NCBI RefSeq assembly: GCF_963675395.1
Contig: NZ_OY776223.1
Location: 2,108,001-2,172,000, forward strand
Origin: an uncultured Vibrio sp.
Lineage (GTDB): Bacteria; Pseudomonadota; Gammaproteobacteria; Enterobacterales; Vibrionaceae
Direction of reading: 5' to 3'
Length of the DNA: 64,000 nucleotides
The first letter of the stretch is position 1; each line of letters starts with the position of its first letter. The notes below the pieces were generated by a model. That model worked only from the letters and a program-made list of their open reading frames with translations. It did not search any database and had not been told where the DNA came from. The translations under genes and the position numbers were made by a program. Below, piece by piece: positions 52,839 to 62,082 of this stretch.

Positions 52839-53199
52839 TCTTGATCACTTTTCTTAACAAATAATTCATCTTTCAGGCGGCATGAGTGGATTGCAAAACT
52901 ATGCGTTTCGCTTTGCTCCCTCAATTTATTCATTGTCTTTTTTATCTTCTAGCGCCTGTATTACCTGCCTTTTATAAAAAAAATCTTCGCTATTTTTGTT
53001 TCTTCATGCATAAATAATCACGAGTGGTGATTATTGGCAGTTTTGTGCCCGCATAAAAAGCATAAATCACTATTGAAATGGTTAATTGAATGTAAATACA
53101 ATGCCGCAATAGCTTAAATGCAAAACATTATTTGCTGGTAAAGGGAACCGATTAAGTTCGCTTATCTGCTAAGCATGCGGTATCAAGAAGGAATGTGCG
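52839..53199. other. Intergenic region upstream of astC
   Basis: 361 bases, AT-rich and gene-free. It must contain the astC promoter. The striking element is a perfect 9-base inverted repeat at 53013-53035. Several sequences nearby resemble half ARG boxes (TGCATAAATAATCA at about 53008, TGAATGTAAATACA at about 53087), which would fit ArgR control, but neither is a strong full match. Confidence 0.45.
53013..53035. promoter_or_regulatory. Perfect palindrome in the astC promoter region
   Basis: AATAATCAC and GTGATTATT around GAGTG, 165 bases before the astC start. The left arm overlaps an ARG-box-like sequence. The regulator is not identified. Confidence 0.5.
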
Positions 53200-54411
53200 A
53201 TGACAACGGAAATTAAAGTAGAGCGCGGTTTATTCGATGAGGTGATGGTACCTTGTTATAACCCAATGGAAATGATCCCAGTAAAAGGTAAAGGTTCACG
53301 TATCTGGGATCAGGAAGGTAATGAATACATCGACTTTGCTGGTGGTATTGCGGTGAGCTGTCTGGGTCATTGTCACCCTGCGATGGTGGAAGCGTTGACT
53401 GAGCAAGGCAATAAGCTTTGGCATCTAAGTAATGTGATGACTAACGAGCCTGCTCTTCGACTGGCGAAGACACTGACAGAATTAAGCTTTGCTGAGCGCG
53501 TTTTCTTTGCGAACTCAGGCGCAGAAGCGAACGAAGCGGCATTAAAGCTAGCTCGTCGCTATGCTGCAGATGTACATGGTCCAGAAAAATCAGAAATCAT
53601 CGCATTCCAACAAGGTTTCCACGGCCGTACGTTCTTTACTGTAACGGTAGGCGGTCAAGAAGCTTACTCTGATGGTTTTGGTCCTAAGCCGGGTGATGTA
53701 ACACACCTACCATATAACGACATCGAAGCACTGCAAGAACACATCTCAGACCGTACGTGTGCTGTTATGATGGAGCCACTACAAGGTGAAGGCGGTATCG
53801 TGCCACCAACACCAGAGTTCGCTCAGGCAGTACGCGAGCTGTGTGACAAACACAACGCACTGCTTATTTTCGATGAAGTGCAAACGGGCAACGGCCGTAC
53901 TGGTCACTTCTATGCGTACCAAGGTCTTGGTATCACTCCTGATATTCTAAGCACAGCGAAGTCACTGGGTGGTGGTTTCCCTATCGGCGCGATGCTAACG
54001 ACGGCAAAACTGGCTGAGCACCTTAAAGTGGGTACTCACGGTTCAACCTACGGTGGTAACCCACTGGCATGTGCGGTAGCAGAAGCGGTTGTCAACGAAG
54101 TCACTAAGCCAGAAACGTTGGCTGGTGTTCTTGAGCGTGAAGCGATGTTCCGTGAAGGCTTGGAAGCGATCAACGCGAAATACAATATCTTCTCTGAAGT
54201 ACGTGGTAAGGGACTATTGCTCGGTGCGGCACTGAATGAAGAGTGGAAGGGTCGTGCACGTGATGTACTGGTTGCGGCGGGTAAAGAAGGCCTGATGGTA
54301 CTGATTGCCGGAGCGAACGTTGTTCGTTTCACCCCATCACTGGTTATCACACACGAAGAAATTGAACAAGGTTTGGCGAAACTGGATAAAGCGATCGCAA
54401 CGTTAGTGTAA
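53200..54411 (+). CDS. astC: Acetylornithine/succinylornithine aminotransferase
   Basis: This PLP enzyme transaminates N-acetylornithine (arginine synthesis) or N2-succinylornithine (AST arginine catabolism). The 403-residue protein has the cofactor aspartate in [15 protein letters not shown] and the Schiff-base lysine in [11 protein letters not shown]. As astA and astD follow in the same direction, catabolic use is likely, but a double role (argD) is common in vibrios that have a single copy. Start follows AAGAAGGAATGTGCG. Confidence 0.92.
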   Translation: MTTEIKVERGLFDEVMVPCYNPMEMIPVKGKGSRIWDQEGNEYIDFAGGIAVSCLGHCHPAMVEALTEQGNKLWHLSNVMTNEPALRLAKTLTELSFAERVFFANSGAEANEAALKLARRYAADVHGPEKSEIIAFQQGFHGRTFFTVTVGGQEAYSDGFGPKPGDVTHLPYNDIEALQEHISDRTCAVMMEPLQGEGGIVPPTPEFAQAVRELCDKHNALLIFDEVQTGNGRTGHFYAYQGLGITPDILSTAKSLGGGFPIGAMLTTAKLAEHLKVGTHGSTYGGNPLACAVAEAVVNEVTKPETLAGVLEREAMFREGLEAINAKYNIFSEVRGKGLLLGAALNEEWKGRARDVLVAAGKEGLMVLIAGANVVRFTPSLVITHEEIEQGLAKLDKAIATLV

Positions 54412-54585
54412 GCGATACAACAGAAGAAACGCCAACGTATTTACCTCCGTTAAGGATCTCTGACGGGGGAATCTTTCCTAAAATATAAATAACCTCAATT
54501 CGGGCTAAGAAAGTTGAAGTTGTGTCGACTTGCTTATCCCTAGTTGAGGTTCATTAGGATTTTCTTGCATCTGGAGGGAGTATTG

Positions 54586-55605
54586 ATGCTAGTAGTTCGC
54601 CCTATCGCGATGTCGGATTATGATTCGCTACACACTTGTGCGGTTGAATCTGGTCACGGATTTACATCTCTACCGGTTAACGAAGAACTGTTAACCAATC
54701 GAATCAAACATTCAGAGTACAGCTTTGGCAAACCGGACGTTAATGAACCGGGTGATGAAGGCTACCTTATGGTCGGCTTTGACTCTGAAACGGGTGAAGT
54801 TGCAGGTACGACCGGAATCGAAGCATCTATTGGCTGGGATGTACCTTTCTACTCTTACCACATCAGTAAAGTCGTTCACTCATCGCCTAAGTTAGGTGTG
54901 AACAATGTCGTGAAGTTATTGACGTTTGGTAATAACTACACGGGTAACAGCGAAATCTGTACTCTTTTCTTGCGTGAGAAATTCCGCCAAGGCCTGAATG
55001 GTCGTCTGATGTCGAAATGCCGTTTCTTGATGATGGCTGAGCATCCAGAGCGTTTCTCTGAAACCATTTTTGCTGAGATGCGCGGTGTCTCTGATGCAAA
55101 TGGTAATTCGCCATTCTGGCAATGGTTACAAGAGCACTTCTTCTCGATTGATTTCACTCTTGCAGATTACCTGACTGGTATTGGCAAGAAAGGCTTTATC
55201 GCAGACTTAATGCCTAAGCTACCTATCTATATCAACTTACTCAGTCCAGAGGCACAAGCGGTGATTGGTAAGGTGCACGACAATACACGTCCGGCACTAA
55301 AGCTATTAGAACGTGAAGGCTTTACTAACCGTGGTTATGTCGACATTTTCGATGCGGGTCCAACGGTAGAGTGTGATCTGCGCAACGTTGAATCTGTGCG
55401 TCACTCGTTCCGTGCTCGTGTAAAAGTCGCGGTGCATAGCAGTACGCAGGACTTTCTGATGTGTAACGCATCGTTCGAGAACTTCCGTGCCGCAGCAGCG
55501 AAAGCCGCTTATGACGCTGAAACACAAAGCGTTGTGCTAGCCCCAGAACTTGCTGATGCACTTTTGGTCGAGGAAGGGGACTTCGTTCGTCTTCTACCGC
55601 AGTAA
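54586..55605 (+). CDS. astA: Arginine N-succinyltransferase
   Basis: AstA transfers succinyl from succinyl-CoA to the alpha-amino group of arginine, the first step of the AST pathway. The 339-residue protein begins [15 protein letters not shown] and contains family segments such as [17 protein letters not shown] and [17 protein letters not shown] 54586 follows GGAGGGAGTATTG; 14 upstream codons in frame are rejected. The gene lies between astC and astD. Confidence 0.95.
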   Translation: MLVVRPIAMSDYDSLHTCAVESGHGFTSLPVNEELLTNRIKHSEYSFGKPDVNEPGDEGYLMVGFDSETGEVAGTTGIEASIGWDVPFYSYHISKVVHSSPKLGVNNVVKLLTFGNNYTGNSEICTLFLREKFRQGLNGRLMSKCRFLMMAEHPERFSETIFAEMRGVSDANGNSPFWQWLQEHFFSIDFTLADYLTGIGKKGFIADLMPKLPIYINLLSPEAQAVIGKVHDNTRPALKLLEREGFTNRGYVDIFDAGPTVECDLRNVESVRHSFRARVKVAVHSSTQDFLMCNASFENFRAAAAKAAYDAETQSVVLAPELADALLVEEGDFVRLLPQ

Positions 55606-55630
55606 CAGACAGAATTTAAGGATAGTAACA

Positions 55631-57088
55631 ATGACACATTGGATTGCAGGTGAATGGGTACAAGGTCAGGGTGAAGAGTTGACCTCTCTGTCTCCGTACA
55701 ACCAGGAAGTGATTTGGCACGGCAAAAGTGCGACGGCTGATCAAGTTAATCAAGCGGTAGCGGCGGCTCGTGCTGCTTTTGTCGATTGGAAAAAGCGTCC
55801 ATTTGCAGAGCGTGAAGCGATCGTGCTGGCGTTTGCAGAAAAAGTAAAAGAAAACAGCGAAAAGATCGCTGAAGTGATCGCAAAAGAAACGGGTAAGCCA
55901 ATTTGGGAAACCCGTACCGAAGCGGCGGCAATGGCGGGTAAAATCTCAATTTCTATTCGTGCGTACCATGACCGTACTGGTGAGGCTACACGTGAAGCCG
56001 CAGGTAACCAAATTGTTCTGCGTCATCGTCCACTGGGTGTTATGGCCGTGTTTGGTCCTTACAACTTCCCTGGTCACTTGCCTAATGGTCATATTGTCCC
56101 AGCCCTTCTAGCGGGTAACACCGTGGTTTTCAAACCATCAGAGCAAACGCCTTGGACTGGCGAACTGGCGATGAAACTATGGGAAGAAGCGGGTCTGCCA
56201 AAAGGTGTGATTAACTTGGTTCAAGGCGCGAAAGAGACCGGTATTGCATTGGCGGACGAGAAGGGCATCGACGGTGTGCTATTTACCGGTAGTGCAAACA
56301 CAGGACACATTCTGCACCGTCAGTTCGCGGGCCAACCAGACAAAATGTTGGCGCTGGAAATGGGCGGCAACAACCCAATGGTTATTTCTGAAAACTATGG
56401 TGACTTAGACGCAACGGTTTACACCATTATTCAGTCTGCTTTCATCAGTGCCGGCCAGCGTTGTACCTGTGCGCGCCGTCTGTATGTACCACTCGGTGAG
56501 AAAGGCGATGTGTTAATCACTAAACTGGTTGAAGCGACGAAAAATATCCGCGTTGATCAGCCGTTCGCAGAACCAGCACCATTCATGGGACCACAAATTT
56601 CTGTGGCAGCGGCGAAATCTATTCTTGATGCGCAGGCAAACCTTCAGTCTTTAGGTGGAGAGAGCTTGATCGAAGCAAAAGCGGGTGAGGCTGCGTTTGT
56701 TTCTCCGGGCATCATTGATGTGACGAATATCGCTGAGCTGCCAGATGAAGAATACTTCGGCCCACTACTGCAAGTTGTACGTTACGAAGGCTTGGAAAAA
56801 GCAGTGGAACTGGCGAATGATACGCGCTTTGGTCTATCTGCGGGTCTAGTGTCAACCGACGACCAAGAGTGGGAATACTTTGTTGACCACATCCGCGCAG
56901 GTATCGTAAACCGCAACCGTCAATTGACTGGTGCAAGTGGTGACGCGCCGTTTGGTGGCCCAGGTGCATCTGGTAACCTTCGTCCAAGCGCATACTACGC
57001 GGCTGACTACTGTGCTTACCCGATGGCATCAATGGAAGGTGACGAAACATTATTGCCTGCGACACTCAGCCCGGGTGTGACACTTTAA
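55631..57088 (+). CDS. astD: Succinylglutamate-semialdehyde dehydrogenase
   Basis: AstD oxidises N-succinylglutamate semialdehyde with NAD+. The 485-residue aldehyde dehydrogenase has the catalytic glutamate in LEMGGNNP and the nucleophilic cysteine in [11 protein letters not shown]. Also visible are the cofactor motif FTGSANTG and the [14 protein letters not shown] segment. ATG 55631 follows AAGGATAGTAACA, 25 bases after astA. No astB or astE follows; a DUF1338 gene does. Confidence 0.96.
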   Translation: MTHWIAGEWVQGQGEELTSLSPYNQEVIWHGKSATADQVNQAVAAARAAFVDWKKRPFAEREAIVLAFAEKVKENSEKIAEVIAKETGKPIWETRTEAAAMAGKISISIRAYHDRTGEATREAAGNQIVLRHRPLGVMAVFGPYNFPGHLPNGHIVPALLAGNTVVFKPSEQTPWTGELAMKLWEEAGLPKGVINLVQGAKETGIALADEKGIDGVLFTGSANTGHILHRQFAGQPDKMLALEMGGNNPMVISENYGDLDATVYTIIQSAFISAGQRCTCARRLYVPLGEKGDVLITKLVEATKNIRVDQPFAEPAPFMGPQISVAAAKSILDAQANLQSLGGESLIEAKAGEAAFVSPGIIDVTNIAELPDEEYFGPLLQVVRYEGLEKAVELANDTRFGLSAGLVSTDDQEWEYFVDHIRAGIVNRNRQLTGASGDAPFGGPGASGNLRPSAYYAADYCAYPMASMEGDETLLPATLSPGVTL

Positions 57089-57100
57089 GTTTCAATAATA

Positions 57101-57277
57101 GGGCCACGGCGATGAATAGTGGCCCGGCCTGCCGACGCATCGTTAAAGTATGGCGTCTTAATAGGGTTGGCAGGCAAAAAATTAAAAGAGTGTGCGACTG
57201 ACTGATACTCCGTCACAGGTTGGTGGCTGCTCGTTCATTATTCTGGACAGCCTTCGGGCTGTGAACGAGCCGCCAAC
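57101..57277 (+). ncRNA. Candidate structured RNA: three consecutive GC-rich hairpins
   Basis: Within the 223-base gap between astD and the DUF1338 gene three stems occur in a row. Hairpin 1 is GGGCCAC/GTGGCCC (57101-57125, 11-base loop). Hairpin 2 has outer GCCTGCC/GGCAGGC (57127-57133 with 57169-57175) and inner GACGC/GCGTC, with an 11-base bulge on the 3' side. Hairpin 3 has an outer stem of about 15 pairs (57219-57236 with 57263-57277) with a 3-base bulge, plus inner ACAGCC-TTCG-GGCTGT and a 10-base bulge on the 5' side. None is followed by a T tract. It could be a cis-acting leader, a processed 3' element or a small RNA; I do not recognise a known family. Confidence 0.5.
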
Positions 57278-57311
57278 ATTCTTACCCTACCTCTCGTAAC
57301 AAGGAGCCGTT

Positions 57312-58103
57312 ATGACCCCTGATGTGTTATTTGAATCTTTATGGCAAGACTATATTCAACGTCTTTGCCCCTCTGCTGCTAAAGTTCATCAACTTCTTCA
57401 AGAAGATGAGCCTCTGATTAATGACCATATTGCTTTACGCACATTCAATGTTGAGCCGCTAGGAATTGAAACTCTGGCTAAGCCATTTTTGGCGATTGGC
57501 TATAAGGCGTGTGGCGACTATGTGTTTGAAAGCAAAAATTTGGTTGCTAAGCACTACGAGCACCCAGATCCGAAACAGCCAAAAGTGTTTATCAGTGAGC
57601 TCAAAGTCGAAGCGTGTTCACCAGTTCTACAAGCAATTGTCGCTAAACTGGTGGATCAAGTGGATGCAGAAAAGCTGGCCGATAGCGCGTTTTTGCATGG
57701 TGGCCGCCTATGGGATCTCAGTTTTGCGGATTACCAGACTCTGGCTAAAGAGAGTGAGTACGCGTCTTGGCTGGCGGCACATGGGTATGGCGCTAACCAT
57801 TTTACGGTCAGCGTAAATCAACCCAATCAATACGATGAAGTGAAGCAAGTGAACGATCACTTACGTCAATCTGGATTTGTGATTAACGAATCTGGTGGTG
57901 AAGTCAAAGGTTCACCTCAAGTTTTACTTGAGCAGTCTTCAACCATGGCAGATAAAGTGCCAGTTAATTTTACTGAAGGTTCTGAGATTGTTCCTGGGGG
58001 ATTCTACGAATTCGCCAAGCGCTACCCAATGGAAAATGGTGAACTTTACCCGGGGTTTGTTGCAGCATCGGCCGATAAAATCTTTGAAAGCACTAATGGC
58101 TAA
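57312..58103 (+). CDS. DUF1338-family metalloprotein
   Basis: This 263-residue protein belongs to the DUF1338 family, some longer members of which (HglS/YdcJ) are Fe(II) 2-oxoadipate dioxygenase/decarboxylases in lysine catabolism. Candidate metal ligands are H39 (NDHIALRTF), H163 (GANHFTVSV) and E233 (GGFYEFAKR), a 2-His-1-Glu pattern. It is much shorter than HglS (about 460, from memory), so the substrate may differ. Start follows CAAGGAGCCGTT. Position after astCAD suggests a role in amino-acid catabolism (inference). A long structured spacer precedes it. Confidence 0.82.
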   Translation: MTPDVLFESLWQDYIQRLCPSAAKVHQLLQEDEPLINDHIALRTFNVEPLGIETLAKPFLAIGYKACGDYVFESKNLVAKHYEHPDPKQPKVFISELKVEACSPVLQAIVAKLVDQVDAEKLADSAFLHGGRLWDLSFADYQTLAKESEYASWLAAHGYGANHFTVSVNQPNQYDEVKQVNDHLRQSGFVINESGGEVKGSPQVLLEQSSTMADKVPVNFTEGSEIVPGGFYEFAKRYPMENGELYPGFVAASADKIFESTNG

Positions 58104-58173
58104 TCAAAGTCGTTGACTTGATTCCTGAAAGCTTAAAAGCTGCCTTGGGAGTTGAACGCTTACCTGAAAAGAA

Positions 58174-58203
58174 AAAGCCACCAGTGTTGCCATTGGTGGC
58201 TTT
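58174..58203. terminator. Bidirectional-type terminator DUF1338 gene / crp
   Basis: AAAGCCACCA pairs with TGGTGGCTTT around a ten-base loop between convergent genes. Confidence 0.8.
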
Positions 58204-58233
58204 ATTATTTATTTGCGTTACTCGAATCAGTGA

Positions 58234-58866
58234 TTAACGAGTACCGTAAACGACGATAGTTTTACCGTGCGCAGAGATTAAATTCTGCTCTTCTAGCATC
58301 TTCAAGATACGACCAACTGTCTCACGAGAACAGCCAACGATTTGACCGATTTCTTGACGAGTGATCTTGATTTGCATGCCATCTGGGTGAGTCATCGCAT
58401 CTGGTTGTTTTGCAAGGTTCAGAAGTGTCTGAGCGATACGACCAGTTACGTCTAGGAACGCTAGGTCACCCACTTTTTGGCTGGTTACTTGAAGGCGACG
58501 AGCCATCTGCGCGGAAAGACGCATTAGGATGTCTGGGTTTACTTGGATAAGCTGGCGGAATTTCTTGAAAGAAATCTCAGCAACTTCGCAAGGAGATTTA
58601 GCTCGAACCCAAGCTGTGCGCTCTTGGTCTTCCTCGAATAGACCAAGCTCACCAATAAAGTCTCCTTGGTTTAGGTAAGAAAGGATCATTTCCTTACCTT
58701 CTTCGTCTTTGATAAGAACCGCAACAGAACCTTTAACGATGTAGTATAAGGTTTCAGCTTTTTCACCAGCGTGAATCAGCGTGCTCTTTGAAGGGTACTT
58801 ATGAATGTGACAGTGTGAAAGAAACCACTCTAATGTCGGGTCGGTTTGAGGTTTACCTAGAACCAT
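58234..58866 (-). CDS. crp: cAMP receptor protein CRP
   Basis: CRP is the global regulator of carbon-source use; in vibrios it also controls motility, competence and virulence. The 210-residue protein has a cyclic-nucleotide domain with the phosphate cassette [18 protein letters not shown], the dimerisation helix, and a helix-turn-helix ([19 protein letters not shown]) near residues 170-188. A CRP-like site lies about 190 bases upstream of its start, suggesting autoregulation. Confidence 0.98.
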   Translation of the reverse strand: MVLGKPQTDPTLEWFLSHCHIHKYPSKSTLIHAGEKAETLYYIVKGSVAVLIKDEEGKEMILSYLNQGDFIGELGLFEEDQERTAWVRAKSPCEVAEISFKKFRQLIQVNPDILMRLSAQMARRLQVTSQKVGDLAFLDVTGRIAQTLLNLAKQPDAMTHPDGMQIKITRQEIGQIVGCSRETVGRILKMLEEQNLISAHGKTIVVYGTR

Positions 58867-59057
58867 AATATCTCACTTCCTCTGCAGGGTACGCTTGCGC
58901 TATCCATATTTTAGCTAAGCCTGAATCAGGCTTACTAGAATAAGAGCACTTTTTATATGCTGCAAGCTATCTTGTGTTTCGGTAAGAAATAGTATCCTTT
59001 TTCGAGGATGATTTCTTGATTTTAATCGTGCCAGGGTTACTATTTTGTACGCAAAAC

Positions 59058-59073
59058 TGTGCACATGATCACG
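59058..59073. promoter_or_regulatory. CRP-like site upstream of crp
   Basis: TGTGC-ACATGA-TCACG matches eight of ten conserved positions of the CRP consensus. It lies between crp and prkB, upstream of crp. Confidence 0.55.
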
Positions 59074-59106
59074 GTATGAAAAGTAAACACTCAGAAATAG
59101 AGATTA

Positions 59107-59976
59107 TTAGCCAATTTTTCCTGTTTCTATCAGTTGTTGTAGGATAGGCCTCACGATAAGCTCCATCGCAAAACTCATTTTACCGCCCGGTACGACGATG
59201 GTGTTGTGGCGTGACATAAATGAGCCGTCAATCATCGCCAGCAGGTAAGGGAAGTCGACATTCTTAATCCCGCGTAGTCGGATGACCACAAAGCTTTCAT
59301 CCAGACTTGGAATGCCTTTCGCATTGAGTGGGTTTGATGTGTCCACGGTCGGTACGCGCTGAAAGTTAATATGGGTGCGCGAAAACTGCGGAGTGATGTA
59401 ATTCAGATAGTCATCCATCGAGCGTACGATGGAGTCCATCACGGCCTCCCTTGAGTGGCCACGGTCACGCGTATCTCGGACGAATTTTTGGATCCACTCC
59501 AGGTTCACAATCGGTACCATGCCTATCAGAAAATCGACATGCTGAGACACATTCACTTCACCATCCACCACACCACCATGTAAGCCTTCATAAAAAAGAA
59601 CATCGCTGTTATCTGGTAAGTCTTGCCATGGCGTGAAAGTGCCTGGCATCTGGTTGTAAGGTACCGCTTCATCAAAGGTGTGTAGATAGCGGCGTATGCT
59701 GCCGGTACCTTCTTCACCATACTGACGGAAAAACTTTTCCAAGCCAGGAAAGTCATTAGCCTGTGGGCCAAAGTAACTAATGTGTCTGCCTTGCTCGCGC
59801 GCTTTACGAATTTCGATGTCCATTTCCGGGCGAGTAAAGCGATGGAAGCTGTCACCTTCAACCCAAGCTGGTTTGACGTTCATCATATTGAACATCTTGC
59901 GGAAGGCTTCAGATGTAGTGGTCGTGCCGGCTCCGGATGAGCCGGTAACTGCAATGATTGGATGTTTAGCTGACAT
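59107..59976 (-). CDS. prkB: Phosphoribulokinase-like kinase PrkB
   Basis: This 289-residue protein resembles uridine kinase/phosphoribulokinase enzymes and E. coli PrkB. The P-loop reads GSSGAGTTTTSEAF, with Thr where Lys is usual; this is the same in E. coli PrkB, so it is a family trait, not damage. Other conserved parts are EGDSFHR, DVLFYEGLHGG and RGHSREAVMDS. No Rubisco is encoded here, and the physiological substrate is unknown. It is upstream of crp in the same direction and downstream of yheU. Confidence 0.9.
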   Translation of the reverse strand: MSAKHPIIAVTGSSGAGTTTTSEAFRKMFNMMNVKPAWVEGDSFHRFTRPEMDIEIRKAREQGRHISYFGPQANDFPGLEKFFRQYGEEGTGSIRRYLHTFDEAVPYNQMPGTFTPWQDLPDNSDVLFYEGLHGGVVDGEVNVSQHVDFLIGMVPIVNLEWIQKFVRDTRDRGHSREAVMDSIVRSMDDYLNYITPQFSRTHINFQRVPTVDTSNPLNAKGIPSLDESFVVIRLRGIKNVDFPYLLAMIDGSFMSRHNTIVVPGGKMSFAMELIVRPILQQLIETGKIG

Positions 59977-60113
59977 GACAAACCTTGTCGAAAATTACTT
60001 TCCTTTAAGATGCAGTAGGTATCTACTGCACGGGAGATAACCCACTATAGCACGTAATAACGGCTTGTCATCGGGTGGGGTACGGTAAAATGTGAAGGGC
60101 TTGGGGAAATGGT

Positions 60114-60326
60114 TTAATACTTTGCTTTTAATTGAATATCCACGGTTTCATGCAGTTCGGAGAATACGATAACCGCTTCGCCTTTCTCTAGCTGCATCTT
60201 AACCTGATCGATTTTATCTTGTAGGGAGATTTCAACAGTGCCGTAATCTGTGCCTTCACGCAGAACAAACTCACGAATCAGGTTTTCCAATGTCTCTGGT
60301 GCAATGTCTTGCCAAGGAATGACCAT
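60114..60326 (-). CDS. yheU: UPF0270 protein YheU
   Basis: This 70-residue acidic protein begins [29 protein letters not shown], the UPF0270 signature. Function is unknown. The yheS-yheT-yheU-prkB-crp order is the same as in E. coli, with an extra TIGR02444 gene inserted between yheS and yheT. Confidence 0.92.
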   Translation of the reverse strand: MVIPWQDIAPETLENLIREFVLREGTDYGTVEISLQDKIDQVKMQLEKGEAVIVFSELHETVDIQLKAKY

Positions 60327-60411
60327 AAATACCTCAGAATTTTATGATAGATGGATAGGTTGCGTTGCACTTAGTGGTAATAACGCGCCCAAAAGCTCAA
60401 CACCGCCAAGT

Positions 60412-61419
60412 CTACTGTGTCTTGCATTTCGATACAGCAGAAAGGTGCTCCGCAGCGATACTTTCATAATAGGATGGCAACGCTTCTTCCAGCCAAAACT
60501 TCGGCTTTAAGGCCGATCCAGAGATAAAACCAACATGTCCGCCATGTTCATACAGCCGATAGTCGATGTTGGCTGGCAGGACAAATTTAGGGATAACTGC
60601 ATCGGTCATAAATGGGTCATCCTTGGCGTGAATGATCAGAGTCGGCAGTTTGATTTGTTGTAACTTACTTAACCCAGAGCATTGCGTGTAATAGTCCTGG
60701 GCATCTTTAAACCCGTGCAGCGGTGCGGTGATCAAATCATCGAACTCTTGTAAGCGAGTAACGCGCTTGATCGAATTGTAAGAGAGCGCCAATTCACCAT
60801 GGAGCAAAGAGTGCTTTTGTAACGCGTTACGTTTGAGTGATGAAAGCAAATAACGTCGATAGACCTTGGAAAACCCTTGCTCAATGCGGTTAGCGCAAGC
60901 GGCTAAGTCTAGGGGAGCAGATACAATGGTCGCCGCTTTTAGTATCGGGCTGTCTTGGTATTGAGCTAAGTAATTTGCCAGCATATTCCCCCCTAAGGAA
61001 ATACCGATGGCAACTTTAGGATTGTCCGGAAATTGTCTCTCAAGGTGTTCCAAGAAAAAGCGAGCGTCTGTCACTTCTCCTGAATGATAAGCGCGGGCTT
61101 TTTTGTTGGGTTTACCGCTACAGCCACGAAAATGCATCATCACCGAAAGCCAGCCTGATTGAGCAAATGCGTTCATCAAACCATTGGCATAAGGGCTGTA
61201 GAAGCAGCCTTCTAAACCGTGAAACAGGATGAAAATAGGTTTGTGTTGAGCGGCTTCTTTATTTGGATCTTCACTCCAGGCGAGATCAATAAAATCGCCA
61301 TCTGTGGTATCCAGTGTTTGCCAGACAGGGGTAAACAGCGCTTTTTTACGAATAAAGCGCGGTAGAAGGGTCTGAAGGTGTGGGTTTTTCATCCCAGCGG
61401 CTGCTAAAAATTGTGTCAT
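60412..61419 (-). CDS. yheT: Alpha/beta hydrolase YheT
   Basis: This 335-residue protein belongs to the YheT/ABHD1-3 hydrolase family. The nucleophile elbow is GISLGGNM (serine near residue 144), the oxyanion region is LFHGLEGC, and the acid and histidine are expected in HAKDDPFM and YEHGGHVGFI. Substrate is unknown; esters or lipids are typical. It lies between yheU and the TIGR02444 gene in the same direction. Confidence 0.9.
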   Translation of the reverse strand: MTQFLAAAGMKNPHLQTLLPRFIRKKALFTPVWQTLDTTDGDFIDLAWSEDPNKEAAQHKPIFILFHGLEGCFYSPYANGLMNAFAQSGWLSVMMHFRGCSGKPNKKARAYHSGEVTDARFFLEHLERQFPDNPKVAIGISLGGNMLANYLAQYQDSPILKAATIVSAPLDLAACANRIEQGFSKVYRRYLLSSLKRNALQKHSLLHGELALSYNSIKRVTRLQEFDDLITAPLHGFKDAQDYYTQCSGLSKLQQIKLPTLIIHAKDDPFMTDAVIPKFVLPANIDYRLYEHGGHVGFISGSALKPKFWLEEALPSYYESIAAEHLSAVSKCKTQ

Positions 61420-61593
61420 ACCTAACTGCTCTTATTTGTCCTCCAACATCCATAGGAGGACTTATTAATATAATCCTTTATAAATATTATAGGTACTTTA
61501 TACCCAAATGACTTCTAGATGCAGGGTTCAGAGTGTCTTCACTGGAGCAAATACAAGGGAAGTAGTCCAGTATTCCGAGTTATTTATCGCAAT

Positions 61594-62082
61594 TTATGGA
61601 TGCTTTGGCGAATGAATATTGGGTACCGGGATAGCAAAAGCTTGTTGTAGATGTTCACCGCCTAACTGGCGGCAATATCTGAGCGTGAGAGGATCGCCGT
61701 CGTTTTTGATCAGGCTAAGTGAGTTAATACAGTCGACTAAATCGGATTGTTGCTGTTTCTCTAGCTGCAGCTCAAACTGCAGTGTTTCACGATATAATGC
61801 GTCGTTTACTTGAGATTTGAGGTGGCGTCGCAGATCGCGAAAAGAGTGCAGTAAGGTCTCGCTTCGGCCTAGACAGCTTTGAACCAAATGCCAGTCTTTT
61901 TCTTGGAAAATAAGCTGCTGCTCGTCGAGCCATCGGAGCAGCAGTAGTAGATTCACGTTGCCGTGATAGTTGTTTTGTAGTGATAGGCACGCTTCTTTTA
62001 CTTCCCGCACACCATAAAACTGCAAACTGAATTGCCATAGGTGCTCTAAGGTAAGGGTGTATTCTGCGTGCTTATTTGTCAT
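61594..62082 (-). CDS. TIGR02444-family protein of unknown function
   Basis: This 162-residue, helix-rich protein contains the recurring family features: LWQFSLQFYGVREVKEACLSLQ at the N-terminus and NVNLLLLLRWLDEQQ. No catalytic motif is visible. Its ATG overlaps the stop of the ABC-F gene by four bases (ATGA), so it is translationally coupled to a ribosome-associated ATPase, which hints at a translation-linked role (inference). Confidence 0.85.
   Translation of the reverse strand: MTNKHAEYTLTLEHLWQFSLQFYGVREVKEACLSLQNNYHGNVNLLLLLRWLDEQQLIFQEKDWHLVQSCLGRSETLLHSFRDLRRHLKSQVNDALYRETLQFELQLEKQQQSDLVDCINSLSLIKNDGDPLTLRYCRQLGGEHLQQAFAIPVPNIHSPKHP

Noticed and set aside
59107..59976. Missing P-loop lysine in PrkB as a sign of inactivation
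   Set aside because: The same GAGTTT loop occurs in E. coli PrkB, so it is normal for this family.
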